64,000 bases of DNA. It comes from an uncultured Lachnospiraceae bacterium. Its GTDB lineage: Bacteria > Bacillota > Clostridia > Lachnospirales > Lachnospiraceae. Numbering within the stretch: position 1 is the first letter of the stretch; the number at the start of each line of letters is the position of its first letter. A program made the translations under genes and the position numbers. Where the stretch lies: contig CAJTRA010000002.1 of assembly GCA_910578345.1 (NCBI GenBank), positions 124,001 through 188,000 of the forward strand, read 5' to 3'. Shown here in pieces: positions 51,011-60,598 of this stretch. The notes under the pieces are model-generated. The model ran no database searches. It was not told the DNA's origin and saw only the letters and a program-made list of their open reading frames with translations.

Positions 51011-52951
51011 TTAAATCTCCTCCAAGATCACTGCGTCACACCCTTCTGCCTTCCAGACAATCCCACCCTCTTCGACGACAAATTCGGCTCCACTCCACAA
51101 ATCTCTGTACTTCGAATTCGCAGGAAGCCCTGCCCGCCTGCATTCTGCCCGGACAATCTCCGCCTCTTTTCTCCAATGGCACAGGGCAAGATATCGCTTC
51201 CCGCCTACTATAGCCGTATAGACGGCGGAGGCACTGCTGCCTGCAGCTTCCACCGGGCAGAAAGCCACGCCTTTCGCCGCCAGCTCATTGACTTTCCGGT
51301 TTCCGGCAAACCGAAGCGCCCGTTCTCTCGCCGCCGGATTTTCATAATCGTCACTCAGCATCATCACCGTGCCCGCTATGACCGCCGAAGTGTACCTTGC
51401 TCTCGCTTCCCCCTCCGTACTGTCTCTTTCCGCGATAAAGCTCCTGAGAAGACAGATATGATCCGGGTCGTTATACTGATACAGTCTGCCGTTCTGCCAC
51501 CATGCATAGGTCTGGGCATTCAGCACATACTCCACATCCTCATCGATCCCGAAAGCATCACAGGAAAATCTTCTGGCATGTCCGTAACCGTTAGGAAACA
51601 GCGGTGCAATGGACAGACTGATGAAAAACGGCTTCCCCGTCTTCTCCTCACCCAGGAAATCCGTGATCAGGCCATATCCCTGCGCGATGGCCTGCCGTCC
51701 TGTTCTGACATCTGCTGCGTAGTGGCAGCCTTCCATACCGCCGTGAGTCATAAAGTCCAGCTTTACATAATCAAAATCCCACTGCACAAATCGCTGTAAT
51801 TTCCACCGCATCTGCTGCTGCCATGCCGGATGTGTCACATCAAACGGTATCGCGCCATCCACTCTCGGCAATGGTTTCCCAGACGGATCCTTTAGCAGAA
51901 TCTCCGCATAAACATGGCCGGGAGCCCCCGGAATCTCTTCGTCCGCATTTTCTCCAAAAAACGCAAAGGGTGCATCATAAATGCCGGCTTTCTGCCCTTT
52001 TGCATGGAGTTCCCGTACGATTGCCGGCAGATGCTCCTCCGGGATCGCGCTCCATCCCGCATCCAGATTAGCATACGTTACGCCCTCATTCTGATAACCG
52101 GCCGGACTCAGTTCGTCCCGCAGAAATGCCGCTGTCTTCTGATAGTTCTCTTCGTTTAAGCGAAATGCCAGCCCGGCCCAGCTGTTAAATCCAAAGGGAA
52201 TCTTTTCCTTCCATTGCAGCGGTTTTCTCTTTTCATGCAGAAGATCTCCGTAGGCTTCCAAAAGCCGCCTGTAATCCTCTCCGTACAGCAGACAGAACCT
52301 GCCGGACCAGACCTTTGTCCCACGCAGGCTTCCATGTGGCATACTGTCGTGGCTGCCTTCATCGGCCACACCACATTCTACATTCCATGTCCTGGCGTCA
52401 TAAGCCGAACAGACGATAGCATTTTTCCAGACTTCAAAGTCTGATGCGCCCACCAGAAGACCTTCCCTGCTGTCCTCCGAGAACAGTACCGTCAGATCAT
52501 AACTCTTCCTGCCCGCCCGCAGGGGAGCGGCCTCATATCGAAGCCACATGGTATTGTCGTAAGGCACAAGCAGCATCTTTGCCCAAAGATGCTTCCACAG
52601 CTTAAGATGCTCTCCCTCTCCTTCCTGCATGACCAACGGAATCAGTCTGCGCGTCTCCACTTCACTGCCGTCTTCTGCCGACAGGCCGCAGGAAGCCTCC
52701 GGCACACCGTCCCCGGATATACTGAGTTTCTCCTGCAGGCAAAGACCATTCTCACTGTAAAATGTCAGAAGCAGAACGGTTCCATCCTCCCCCTGCGTTT
52801 TCTCTTCCTTCTCCAGTACCGCATTTCTTGTATCGATACAGCGCCCGTCCACGTGATATGCCATCGCATATGCTTTAAAAAGGGAGACCCCCTCCCAGTT
52901 TAGTTCCCAAAACCCGTCTTTGCTATAGTTCCATGTAATCTTTTTCTCCAT
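51011..52951 (-). CDS. clan GH-D alpha-galactosidase-like glycoside hydrolase
   Basis: A 646-residue intracellular glycosidase. An N-terminal beta-rich domain (~1-260) precedes a TIM barrel with YANLDAGWSAIPEE, GQKAGIYDAPFAF, FDYVKLDFMTHGG (Asp nucleophile in the KLDF motif), and YNDPDHICLLR, the DPD block of GH27/36 enzymes. These retaining enzymes remove alpha-galactosyl residues from melibiose- or raffinose-type sugars. The usual acid/base region is likely near AFGIDEDVEYV. No signal peptide, so substrate is imported by the ABC system upstream. The start ATG at 52951 has a poor site; a GTG at 52963 or the ATG at 52984 are alternatives. Confidence 0.8.
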   Translation of the reverse strand: MEKKITWNYSKDGFWELNWEGVSLFKAYAMAYHVDGRCIDTRNAVLEKEEKTQGEDGTVLLLTFYSENGLCLQEKLSISGDGVPEASCGLSAEDGSEVETRRLIPLVMQEGEGEHLKLWKHLWAKMLLVPYDNTMWLRYEAAPLRAGRKSYDLTVLFSEDSREGLLVGASDFEVWKNAIVCSAYDARTWNVECGVADEGSHDSMPHGSLRGTKVWSGRFCLLYGEDYRRLLEAYGDLLHEKRKPLQWKEKIPFGFNSWAGLAFRLNEENYQKTAAFLRDELSPAGYQNEGVTYANLDAGWSAIPEEHLPAIVRELHAKGQKAGIYDAPFAFFGENADEEIPGAPGHVYAEILLKDPSGKPLPRVDGAIPFDVTHPAWQQQMRWKLQRFVQWDFDYVKLDFMTHGGMEGCHYAADVRTGRQAIAQGYGLITDFLGEEKTGKPFFISLSIAPLFPNGYGHARRFSCDAFGIDEDVEYVLNAQTYAWWQNGRLYQYNDPDHICLLRSFIAERDSTEGEARARYTSAVIAGTVMMLSDDYENPAARERALRFAGNRKVNELAAKGVAFCPVEAAGSSASAVYTAIVGGKRYLALCHWRKEAEIVRAECRRAGLPANSKYRDLWSGAEFVVEEGGIVWKAEGCDAVILEEI

Positions 52952-53024
52952 GTTCTCATCCACGCCTTTCTCTTCTCTTATCATTCTTAGGAACAGTCAC
53001 GAACAGTTCCTTACCAGATACAGA

Positions 53025-53059
53025 GGAGCGCAGACAGTAACCTCTTCTGTCCGCGCTCC
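53025..53059 (-). terminator. intercistronic hairpin after the sugar-binding lipoprotein gene
   Basis: Arms 53025-53037 and 53047-53059 pair with one mismatch (GC-rich, 9-base loop), between the binding-protein gene and the glycosidase gene. The T tract is poor. Such hairpins often protect the 3' end of binding-protein mRNA and lower downstream expression. Confidence 0.6.
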
Positions 53060-53108
53060 ACAATACTGCCGCTTAAGCGCAGCAGTCTGCATGCTTAGTT
53101 TGTCATGC

Positions 53109-54746
53109 CTATTCCGCCATGCCCCACAGTTTCAGTCTCTCCTGATACTGCCCGGTCATATAAGCCTCTACTTCCGACAGGCCGGATTCTTCCATCTCCG
53201 ATAACATCGCCTCATAGACTGCAATCGCCTCCTCGTGATCAGCCGCATTGACCATCTTCGGGAAATTCTGGTCATAGATGTCCTTGACCTTCTGCCATTT
53301 CAAGCCTTCCGGAGAGCTTCCCGCAGGCTCTAAGCCCGTATAGTCCGCCGTATCCCATCTGTCGGATTCCCCGAAGCTTGCATTGGCAAAATCCGTGATC
53401 TCCGTCGTCTCATACTTCGTTACGTCGTAAGGCGATCCGTCCGTGCCATTACCATTCTTGATAAACCAGGTCCACTTACGGACACCCGTTTCCAGTTTCG
53501 TATTGTCAAAGTCCGTCTTAAAGCCGTCGATGATCTCCTGCTTCGGCACATGCTTTCCGTCAACCATATCCCAGTTCTGTCCCTCGATTCCCCACATCAT
53601 CAGGTACTGTCCTTCTTCGCTTACAAGGAAATCGATAAATTTGATCGCCGCTTCCGGATTCTGGCAGTTGTTGGTGATACCGATGGCATCCCAGCCCAAT
53701 GTGCTTCTCCCGCTGTATCTCGTCTCGGAAGGATCCACACCGTCCGCAACTACCTTATAACTGTAGAATCTCGCATCCTCGCCGATCGTAGATGCAAGGC
53801 TGGTGTTTGCACTGTCCGGATCCCAATAGGAGCAGAACGTGGAAAATACATTGCCCGCCGACAATTTCTGCGTCCACTGTTCTTTCTTATTGACAACCCA
53901 TTCCTTATCCAGCAGTCCTTCTGTGTAGAGTGTATTCATGAAACCGATCGCTTCCTGATAATGAGGATCTTTGGCTCTGTGCTGAATATTGTTGTTCTCA
54001 TCCACATAGTAAGTGGTCATGCCGTACATACCAAAGAGCGTACCTTCATAATTCTTGCTCTCCGCATCCAGCGTCACCGCAATGCTTTCCTTGCCGTCGA
54101 TGGTCGGATATTTCTCCTTAAACTGTCTTAAGATATCCAGATATTCCGACTGCGTAAAAGGATCGTTGCTGTTGGCGCGTTCTTCTCCGACAATCTCCGT
54201 CAGCAGGTCTTTCCGCATCAGCACGCCTGCTACCGCATCCGGATCCACACCGTACCAGTTGTTCAGATAATAATTCTTACCGTCCGAATAAACGCTCTTG
54301 GTCATGACTTCCCCGTACATCTCCTTAATGTGGGGGCCGTACTGATCGATCAGGTCGTTTAATGGGATCAAAGCGCCTGCCTCGATATAACGGTTGACGA
54401 TCTCATTGCCCCGGTCCATCAGGACAATATCCGGATAATTCTGTCCGGTAAGCATCAGATTCAGCTTTTCTAACGGATCACCGGTCGGATTCTCCACCTG
54501 CACCGTAACCCCTGTCTTCTCCTGGATCGCCAGGGCGACCGGGTCGTCGAAGGTATTGCTTCCCGAATTCTTGTCAAAAAAGGTAAGTGTCACCGGGCCG
54601 TCAGCGGAGGCGCTGCCCTCAGAACCTGCCCCTGCATCTGCACTTCCTGCTCCCGCGCCGCCGCTTTCCTGGCCGCCGCAGCCTGTCACGGCCGCCGCCA
54701 GCATCGTAACGCCCAACATAAGCGCCATCAACTTCTTTGCTTTCAT
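53109..54746 (-). CDS. sugar ABC transporter substrate-binding lipoprotein (LplA type)
   Basis: A 545-residue binding protein. The lipoprotein signal MKAKKLMALMLGVTMLAA ends in the lipobox VTGC (Cys23), followed by a Gly/Ala/Ser-rich spacer. The mature part has VTLTFFDKNSG, LMLTGQNYPDIVLMDRG and AIKFIDFLVSEEGQYLMMW, which are typical of LplA/YtcQ extracellular family-1 receptors. The likely ligand is an oligosaccharide, probably alpha-galactoside given the glycosidase downstream (inference). AGGAGG lies eight bases before the ATG at 54746. No ATPase gene is present; such systems use a shared MsmK-like ATPase from elsewhere. Confidence 0.88.
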   Translation of the reverse strand: MKAKKLMALMLGVTMLAAAVTGCGGQESGGAGAGSADAGAGSEGSASADGPVTLTFFDKNSGSNTFDDPVALAIQEKTGVTVQVENPTGDPLEKLNLMLTGQNYPDIVLMDRGNEIVNRYIEAGALIPLNDLIDQYGPHIKEMYGEVMTKSVYSDGKNYYLNNWYGVDPDAVAGVLMRKDLLTEIVGEERANSNDPFTQSEYLDILRQFKEKYPTIDGKESIAVTLDAESKNYEGTLFGMYGMTTYYVDENNNIQHRAKDPHYQEAIGFMNTLYTEGLLDKEWVVNKKEQWTQKLSAGNVFSTFCSYWDPDSANTSLASTIGEDARFYSYKVVADGVDPSETRYSGRSTLGWDAIGITNNCQNPEAAIKFIDFLVSEEGQYLMMWGIEGQNWDMVDGKHVPKQEIIDGFKTDFDNTKLETGVRKWTWFIKNGNGTDGSPYDVTKYETTEITDFANASFGESDRWDTADYTGLEPAGSSPEGLKWQKVKDIYDQNFPKMVNAADHEEAIAVYEAMLSEMEESGLSEVEAYMTGQYQERLKLWGMAE

Positions 54747-54776
54747 AAAATTTTCCTCCTTAAAAATCTCTATCGA

Positions 54777-55673
54777 TCAGCTCTTTACCGAACCGAGCAT
54801 GATGCCTTTCACAAAATACTTCTGAATGAACGGGTAGACCATGATGATCGGGATCGTCGCCACCATCGTTGCTGCCATACGGATGCTGTCCGGCGTGATC
54901 CCCTGACCCGTTCGGTTCGCCGCCTGGTTGGCGCCGGTCGTCTGGTACTGGTTCAGAATCTCCACCAGAATGGACTGCATCACTTTCAGATTCTGGGAAT
55001 TCGTATACAGGTATGCGTCAAACCATGAGTTCCAGTGCATGATCGCGACAAAAAGCGCCACGGTCATAATGATCGGTTTCGACAGCGGGATCACCAGCCT
55101 GAAGAAGACTACCAGGTCATTGGCCCCGTCGATCTTCGCCGCCTCAAACAGCGCATCCGGCATCCCTTCGATATAGTTCCTCACCAGGATCATGTTATAG
55201 ACGCTGACCAGATTTGGGAAGATGAACACGATGAAGCTGTCCAGCATTCCCAGGTTCTTAAGCACCATGTAATAAGGTACCAAGCCTCCTCCAAAATACA
55301 TCGTGAAGATGAATAACAGAGTAATCGGCTTCTTAAAGAGCAGCTCTTTTCTGGAGAGCACATAAGCTAACGCCGTCGTCACGAGCACTGCCAGCGGCGT
55401 TCCGATCGCGGTACGGGCAAGCGTCACCAGGATCGAATGCAGGAATGTGGATCTGGATAAAATGTCCATATAGCTTGCAAAACTCAGTTTCCTCGGCAGG
55501 AAATACAGGCCGCCGCGGATGGCGTCCGTCGCATCATTGATCGACACGATAAAAATATTCCAAAACGGATAGACGCAGATGATCACTACCAGTGCCAGAA
55601 AGATCACCGTAAAAACATCCAGCACAATATCCGAGACCGGTTTTTTCTTACTATTAACAGATTGTGTTCGCAT
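54777..55673 (-). CDS. sugar ABC permease, LplC/YtcP type
   Basis: A 298-residue permease with six helices (VFTVIFLALVVIICVYPFW first) and the EAA loop YIEGMPDALFEAAKIDGAN then DLVVFFRLVIPLSKP, where the ATPase binds. LplC-type permeases pair with LplB-type ones. The stop lies 30 bases before the binding-protein gene. GGGGGTGAGAG precedes the ATG at 55673. It ends in IQKYFVKGIMLGSVKS, the usual family C-terminus. Confidence 0.9.
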   Translation of the reverse strand: MRTQSVNSKKKPVSDIVLDVFTVIFLALVVIICVYPFWNIFIVSINDATDAIRGGLYFLPRKLSFASYMDILSRSTFLHSILVTLARTAIGTPLAVLVTTALAYVLSRKELLFKKPITLLFIFTMYFGGGLVPYYMVLKNLGMLDSFIVFIFPNLVSVYNMILVRNYIEGMPDALFEAAKIDGANDLVVFFRLVIPLSKPIIMTVALFVAIMHWNSWFDAYLYTNSQNLKVMQSILVEILNQYQTTGANQAANRTGQGITPDSIRMAATMVATIPIIMVYPFIQKYFVKGIMLGSVKS

Positions 55674-55684
55674 TCTCTCACCCC

Positions 55685-56644
55685 CTAGAACAGTGCCGTA
55701 TTGTTATCGTCAAATTTCTTGGACAGGGAGTTGGCGCCCATGACCAGAATAAACGATACGACCGACTTAAACAGGCCTACAGCAGTACCGTAAGAATACA
55801 TGCCGTTTTTCAGACCATACCGGTATGCATAGGTGTCTAAAACATCCGAATAATTCAGGATGGAATCGTTTGCCATCAACAGCTGCTGTTCAAACCCTGT
55901 ATTGAGGACACCGCCGATCGCCAGGATCAGCAGCACCATGATCGTAGGTTTCAGCGCCGGAAGCGTTATGTACCAGATCTTCTGTACTCTGGTGGCGCCA
56001 TCCACATCCGCCGCCTCGTACATATCCTGACTGATACCGGACACTGCTGCCAGGTAAATGATCGCGTTATAGCCCAGCACCTTCCAGGCATTGGCAATCG
56101 CAATGATCCACCAGAAATAAGGTCCCTTCTGGAAGAACAGAATCTGTTCGTCCGTAAATCCGATCGCCATCAGCAGATGATTGATCACACCGTCTGCAGA
56201 AAGAAATGTGATGAAAATATTGGCTGCGATGACCCAGGAAATAAAATACGGCAGATAGGAAGCCGTCTGCACGAATTTCTTGACGCCCGCGCTCTTCACC
56301 TCATTCAGACAGATCGCCAGGATGATCGGCAGTGGGAAGGAGAACAACAGTGTCAACAGACTGGTAGCCAGTGTATTTCTCATAATGATCAGGAAATCCG
56401 TAGAGAAGAAATACTGAAACCAGTCAAATCCTACAAACTGGGAACTGGCAAGATCCGCAAAATACCCGTTCCCCTTGGGAGTATAATTGATAAATGCCAT
56501 ATAAAGACCTGTCATCGGAGCGTAGCAGATCAGTATGACCCATATCAGCGAAGGGAGCAGCAATAAGAACAGATATCTCTGTTCCCAGAGCTGTGTCTTG
56601 ACGCTCTTATGGGGTTTTGCCGCTGCAGGAACCGCTTTTTTCAT
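55685..56644 (-). CDS. sugar ABC permease, LplB/YteP type
   Basis: A 319-residue permease. The N-terminus is QRYLFLLLLPSLIWVILIC, and GLYMAFINYTPKGNGYFA is typical of the LplB/YteP group. The EAA loop is MYEAADVDGATRVQKIWY then ITLPALKPT. The end FDDNNTALF is short. The start ATG at 56644 has a GGTGG upstream; the frame extends further but without conservation. It is the first gene of the transporter operon, behind a region with three direct repeats. Confidence 0.9.
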   Translation of the reverse strand: MKKAVPAAAKPHKSVKTQLWEQRYLFLLLLPSLIWVILICYAPMTGLYMAFINYTPKGNGYFADLASSQFVGFDWFQYFFSTDFLIIMRNTLATSLLTLLFSFPLPIILAICLNEVKSAGVKKFVQTASYLPYFISWVIAANIFITFLSADGVINHLLMAIGFTDEQILFFQKGPYFWWIIAIANAWKVLGYNAIIYLAAVSGISQDMYEAADVDGATRVQKIWYITLPALKPTIMVLLILAIGGVLNTGFEQQLLMANDSILNYSDVLDTYAYRYGLKNGMYSYGTAVGLFKSVVSFILVMGANSLSKKFDDNNTALF

Positions 56645-56747
56645 AAAACCACCCTCTCTTTGTTTATTTTGTATGTTTCTTTTTCCCCGCAGCTCTATTT
56701 TATGTTGATATCGCCCTGTCCTCAATGAAAGAATTTAATGATATCTT

Positions 56748-56823
56748 TCAATTTTGAATGATTTTGTAACATATTTTCCGGGTCAATATCAATTTTCAAC
56801 ACTTTTTGTCAATTTTGAACGAT
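56748..56823. promoter_or_regulatory. three direct repeats (TCAATTTT core), candidate binding sites of the YesN-type regulator
   Basis: The element TCAATTTTGAAYGAT occurs at 56748 and 56809 (14 of 15 bases alike) and a weaker copy TCAATTTTCAACACT at 56789. Offsets are 41 and 20 bases, about four and two helical turns, so all sit on one face of the DNA. They lie ~100-180 bases upstream of the first permease gene. Confidence 0.55.
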
Positions 56824-56886
56824 AGCAAGACAAAAATCACTAAAGAAAATGTTTTCTCAAAGCGAAAGAGTAAAGATATGCACAAG

Positions 56887-56945
56887 TGAAAATGAAAAGC
56901 CTGCACAGTATTCCGGAAACATAACATTCCGATACTCTGTGCAGG
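56887..56945 (-). terminator. intrinsic terminator after the histidine kinase gene
   Basis: CCTGCACAG (56900-56908) pairs with CTGTGCAGG (56937-56945), extended by an inner CCGGAA/TTCCG stem. On the minus strand it is followed by CTTTTCATTTT. It separates the two-component genes from the transporter operon. Confidence 0.75.
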
Positions 56946-56978
56946 TCTTATACTAGGCGCCAGTGCATATGACGTCCG

Positions 56979-58715
56979 TTATAGCTGCCCCGGCTCTGCC
57001 GGTATCTCCACCCGGACCCAGGTCCCCTTATCCAGGATACTTTCAACTTTTACACCATAGCCCTCCCCATAATGGAGTTTTACTCTGATATCTACATTTT
57101 TCAGGCCAAATCCCTCCTGAGACTGCTTCAGTTCCGTCCTCAGCCTGACTAACTTCTCCGGCTCGATCCCCAGGCCGTCGTCGGACACCTCATAGACGAT
57201 CCGGCTGTTCTGCCGCAGAATACGCACGTCGATCTGCAAGGTTTCCTCCTCCCGGCGGCCATGATGGATCGCGTTCTCCACAAGCGGCTGCAGGACCAAT
57301 TTGATCGTCCTGCACTGCAAGGCATTCTCATCCGCTTCATAGTGAATGCTCACATCCTCACCAAAACGGATCTTCTGTATCTTCATATAATTTTTCAGAA
57401 GATCCAGTTCTTCCTCTACACTGATCACCTCCCGCCCCTTGTTCAGGGATATCCTGTAGAAATCCGCCAGGTAGCGCAGGCACTCCACCGTCCTTTTTCC
57501 ATTCTCACGCATGGACATGGAGGAGATCACGGACAGCGCATTATACAGGAAATGCGGATTGATCTGCTCCTGCATCAGATTCATCTCACTGGATTTGATC
57601 AAAAGTTTTTTCTCATAGTTGTCCTGGATCAGGATCTGTATCCTCTCATTTAACAGGTTAAAGGCTTCCGCGATCTGTCCCACCTCGTCGCCGCCCATAT
57701 CGCGCAGGATATAGTCGAACTGCCCGTCACCCAGCTTCCTGGCCGCATAGACTACCTTGTCCACGCGTGTGGCTGCCAATCTGCCATACAGATAGATCGC
57801 CCCAAACACAAGCAGCGAACTGCCCACAAAAATTGCCAGTATCTTTCTCGTGACCGCCTCCGCCTCTCCTAACAGGCTCTCCTGGTCCTCCGTCATGATC
57901 AGCTTCATCCCCATGCCCACGTTAAGCGCCATACAGATCACCGGCCTGCCTTCCTGCTCCAGAACACAGCTTCCGCCGCAGTCCGCCAGTCTTCTCCATT
58001 CCGGCACAAACCCGGAAAGCCGCCTGCCCGCCGCCTCCGCATCGGAAGCAGCCAAGATCTGTCCACCCTCTTCGATCAGATAAGTCCGCCTGCTGCCGCT
58101 GTTTTGCTGCAGCCATTCACGCAGGTCTTGCGTATCGACCAGAATCACGAGATAATTCTCGATCCCGCCGCTGCTATAATAATTCATCTTCCGGATCAGG
58201 CCCGCATATCTCTTCCCGCCCTCCTTCACAATACCACCGGCCACAGCCGAACCGGCTTTCCTGTCCGCTTTCTCCTGAAAGTCCCCGGTCAGCTGATCCA
58301 GTTGATAGAAATAGTAGTTGTCCCTGGGCAGCGTCGCATTGTCGGAATAGAAACGGATCCTGTAAATACTCGGAAACAAAGATAACGTATTATGCAGAAG
58401 CTGCCTGTCCGTATAATAAAACATCTCCCCATAAGACACATCCGTATAATCTATCCCCAGATAGTTATACATCATCTGATTCGTATACAGAAGATCCATG
58501 ATCGTGCTGTAAGATTCAAAAAAAGTCTCCAGGCTCTTGCCGGTAGTCTCCATATTCTGCTGCATGTCCTGATAGCTTTTCTCCTGTAAGATCCTGCTTG
58601 TCTGTATGTAATTATAGGCGGTCACAAAGATCATGGGCAGCACGGCAAACACCACGTAGATCACTGTCATTTTCCGAAAAAAGCTCTGATCCCTAAACCA
58701 TTTTGCGATACTCAT
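56979..58715 (-). CDS. YesM-type sensor histidine kinase
   Basis: A 578-residue membrane kinase. TM1 (MTVIYVVFAVLPMIFV) and TM2 near 291-310 (ILAIFVGSSLLVFGAIYLYG) bracket an extracellular sensor. HAMP follows, then the His-kinase block MNLMQEQINPHFLYNALSV (phospho-His) and HATPase motifs LVENAIHHG and DDGLGIEPE. This is the HPK7/YesM pattern (His_kinase domain, no HisKA). Its partner is the AraC-type response regulator whose gene overlaps by 23 bases. The pair probably senses an external sugar and turns on the LplABC genes downstream. GGGGTGA lies before the ATG at 58715. Confidence 0.9.
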   Translation of the reverse strand: MSIAKWFRDQSFFRKMTVIYVVFAVLPMIFVTAYNYIQTSRILQEKSYQDMQQNMETTGKSLETFFESYSTIMDLLYTNQMMYNYLGIDYTDVSYGEMFYYTDRQLLHNTLSLFPSIYRIRFYSDNATLPRDNYYFYQLDQLTGDFQEKADRKAGSAVAGGIVKEGGKRYAGLIRKMNYYSSGGIENYLVILVDTQDLREWLQQNSGSRRTYLIEEGGQILAASDAEAAGRRLSGFVPEWRRLADCGGSCVLEQEGRPVICMALNVGMGMKLIMTEDQESLLGEAEAVTRKILAIFVGSSLLVFGAIYLYGRLAATRVDKVVYAARKLGDGQFDYILRDMGGDEVGQIAEAFNLLNERIQILIQDNYEKKLLIKSSEMNLMQEQINPHFLYNALSVISSMSMRENGKRTVECLRYLADFYRISLNKGREVISVEEELDLLKNYMKIQKIRFGEDVSIHYEADENALQCRTIKLVLQPLVENAIHHGRREEETLQIDVRILRQNSRIVYEVSDDGLGIEPEKLVRLRTELKQSQEGFGLKNVDIRVKLHYGEGYGVKVESILDKGTWVRVEIPAEPGQL

Positions 58716-60177
58716 TCGGCGTCACCCCGTAGCGTTTTACAAAAATCTGGCTGAAATAAGATACGTTCTCATATCCTACCATCAGACTCACGTCCTTCAC
58801 CTTCAAAGACTTGTCCCGCAGAAACACACACGCTTTCTGCAGCCGGAAGTCCGTCATATATTCCAGGATCGTCTGCCCCGTCCCGGCCTTGAAGAGGCTT
58901 CTTAAGTAATTAGGAGACAGGCGAATCCCCTCTGCCATTTCCTCCACACTGCACACATGCATATAATTTTTCTCCAGATAATCTTTCACCCACATCGTGA
59001 CATAATAGTTGGGGTTCTCCCGCTGTCTGTCAAAAAAGTGACACAACGCTTCTACATACTGCCGCAGTGCATCCTGTACTTCCACAAAAAATCCGGTATT
59101 CCAGATCTGAAGTTCCGGCTTGTCCTTCCTCTTTTCCATCTCCTCCATCAACGCCGCATGATCCAGTTCCAGCCTGTTATACAGATTCAGATACAGCCCA
59201 TAGGCCTCTCTCTGGCATTCCTCCCTGCTCAGTGCACGCAATTCCTCCATACATGCGGCAAGTATCTCCTCCGCCGGCTCCGAAATGCCTCCTCCCAAAA
59301 TGCTTTGACATAATTTCTGTCCCTTCTGATTCCACCGCTCTCTGTCGAATCTTCCGCCGCGATCCTCTGCCCTGCCGTCTATACAAAGCAGTTCCCCCGG
59401 CGCCCCATAAAACATCCTGTCCCTGTGGCTGAGCAGAATATCCGTATGTGCTTTCATATCCGCAAGCGAAACTTTATCTCCAAACCATGCTGCGCTTCCT
59501 CTCCCGTCCAATACCGTCACAATCCGTCCTGCCGCATCCGCGAAGGAGACATACCCGTGCAGAACCACTACGATCAGGCTGTCCACACAGAATGCGTGAC
59601 GCACTTCCGTAAGCTCCTCTATCCACACCGTCGCTTTCTCGTCCGCGCTCCCATAAACTGCCAACAGACCAAAAGCCTTTTCGTCTGCCGGGACGGAAAG
59701 ATATTTCCGGCCAAATTCCTCCAGATCCGCCCCCTCCTGCTCGCATGCCATGGCAAACACCTGACCGGAGGCCAGTTCCACGGAACGCTCTGCCATCCGC
59801 TCCTTCTCCAATTGTTCCCGGATACGCACGATCAGGGCTTCCACCTCATCTACACGGAAAGGCTTCAGGATATAGTCTACCGCCTGCACCTGGAAAGCCG
59901 ACTTCATATACTCGAAATTGTCATATCCCGTCAGAAAAACAATCTTGCACCCGAATCCCTCTTCCCTTGCCCGCTTCGACAGCTCGATCCCATTCATTAC
60001 CGGAAGCTGGATATCCGTGATCATGACATCCGGATCGTGCTCCTCCAGACACTCTAACGCCGTCCTGCCATTTCGGGCCGTGTAAACTCTCGACGCCCCA
60101 AGTTTCTTCCAATCCACATAATCCCGCAGCGTTTCTAACTCCAGTTTCTCATCCTCTACCAGTAAAATACTGAACAT
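58693..60177 (-). CDS. YesN-type AraC-family response regulator
   Basis: A 494-residue regulator. The N-terminal receiver has FSILLVEDEKLELETL and VMITDIQLPVMNGIELS with the phospho-Asp, and VDYILKPFRVDE with the switch Lys. A long middle (~130-390) of unknown fold follows. The C-terminal AraC DNA-binding domain has MAEGIRLSPNYLRSLFKAG and VGYENVSYFSQIFVKRYG then VTPNEYRKM. Phosphorylated YesN proteins activate sugar-uptake operons. The start ATG at 60177 has GGGGAGGG four bases upstream. Candidate binding sites are the three repeats at 56748-56823. Confidence 0.9.
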   Translation of the reverse strand: MFSILLVEDEKLELETLRDYVDWKKLGASRVYTARNGRTALECLEEHDPDVMITDIQLPVMNGIELSKRAREEGFGCKIVFLTGYDNFEYMKSAFQVQAVDYILKPFRVDEVEALIVRIREQLEKERMAERSVELASGQVFAMACEQEGADLEEFGRKYLSVPADEKAFGLLAVYGSADEKATVWIEELTEVRHAFCVDSLIVVVLHGYVSFADAAGRIVTVLDGRGSAAWFGDKVSLADMKAHTDILLSHRDRMFYGAPGELLCIDGRAEDRGGRFDRERWNQKGQKLCQSILGGGISEPAEEILAACMEELRALSREECQREAYGLYLNLYNRLELDHAALMEEMEKRKDKPELQIWNTGFFVEVQDALRQYVEALCHFFDRQRENPNYYVTMWVKDYLEKNYMHVCSVEEMAEGIRLSPNYLRSLFKAGTGQTILEYMTDFRLQKACVFLRDKSLKVKDVSLMVGYENVSYFSQIFVKRYGVTPNEYRKMV

Positions 60178-60528
60178 GTACCCTCCCCTCATCGTCCCTG
60201 TACCCCATGTCAATTCCAACACCAATACTCATGACTCATGTTATACATGTTAGGCCCCTTCTTCCCCTCCTGCGACAATATCGTTGTTGGTTTTCTTTTA
60301 TTATACTCTCATTTACAGGTTTTGCGGGAAATAAAAAAGTACAGCTCTTTTGCGATATTCAAAAGCTGTTACAGTTATCGGCCGGATGCCCTGCAGAGGT
60401 GCCGAAAAAACTCATTAATCCAAAATCCATCCTTATTTCTACCCCGGCAGACTATCCCGCCTCAAGTCGGAAGATTTGAAGCAACACATAGCGCCCCTTA
60501 CCCCCTCTTATGTCAAGTGACTTTAAAT

Positions 60529-60552
60529 AAAGTGGTCGAATTCGACCACTTT
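60529..60552 (-). terminator. 24-bp perfect palindrome, probable terminator of the RloAB genes
   Basis: AAAGTGGTCGAA/TTCGACCACTTT is an exact palindrome 46 bases after the stop of the gene at 60599. Read on the minus strand it gives a 10-pair stem with a 4-base loop followed by ATTTAAA, fair but not ideal for termination. The stretch 60178-60528 holds the upstream region of the regulator gene and shows no gene. Confidence 0.6.
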
Positions 60553-60598
60553 TCCATTGAATTCTTACCATATAAAATACCTCCATTATAAATTCATT

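Noticed and set aside
50753..51799. 348-codon plus-strand open frame near the alpha-galactosidase
   Set aside because: Mostly antisense to the glycosidase gene, no ribosome site and no recognisable domain.
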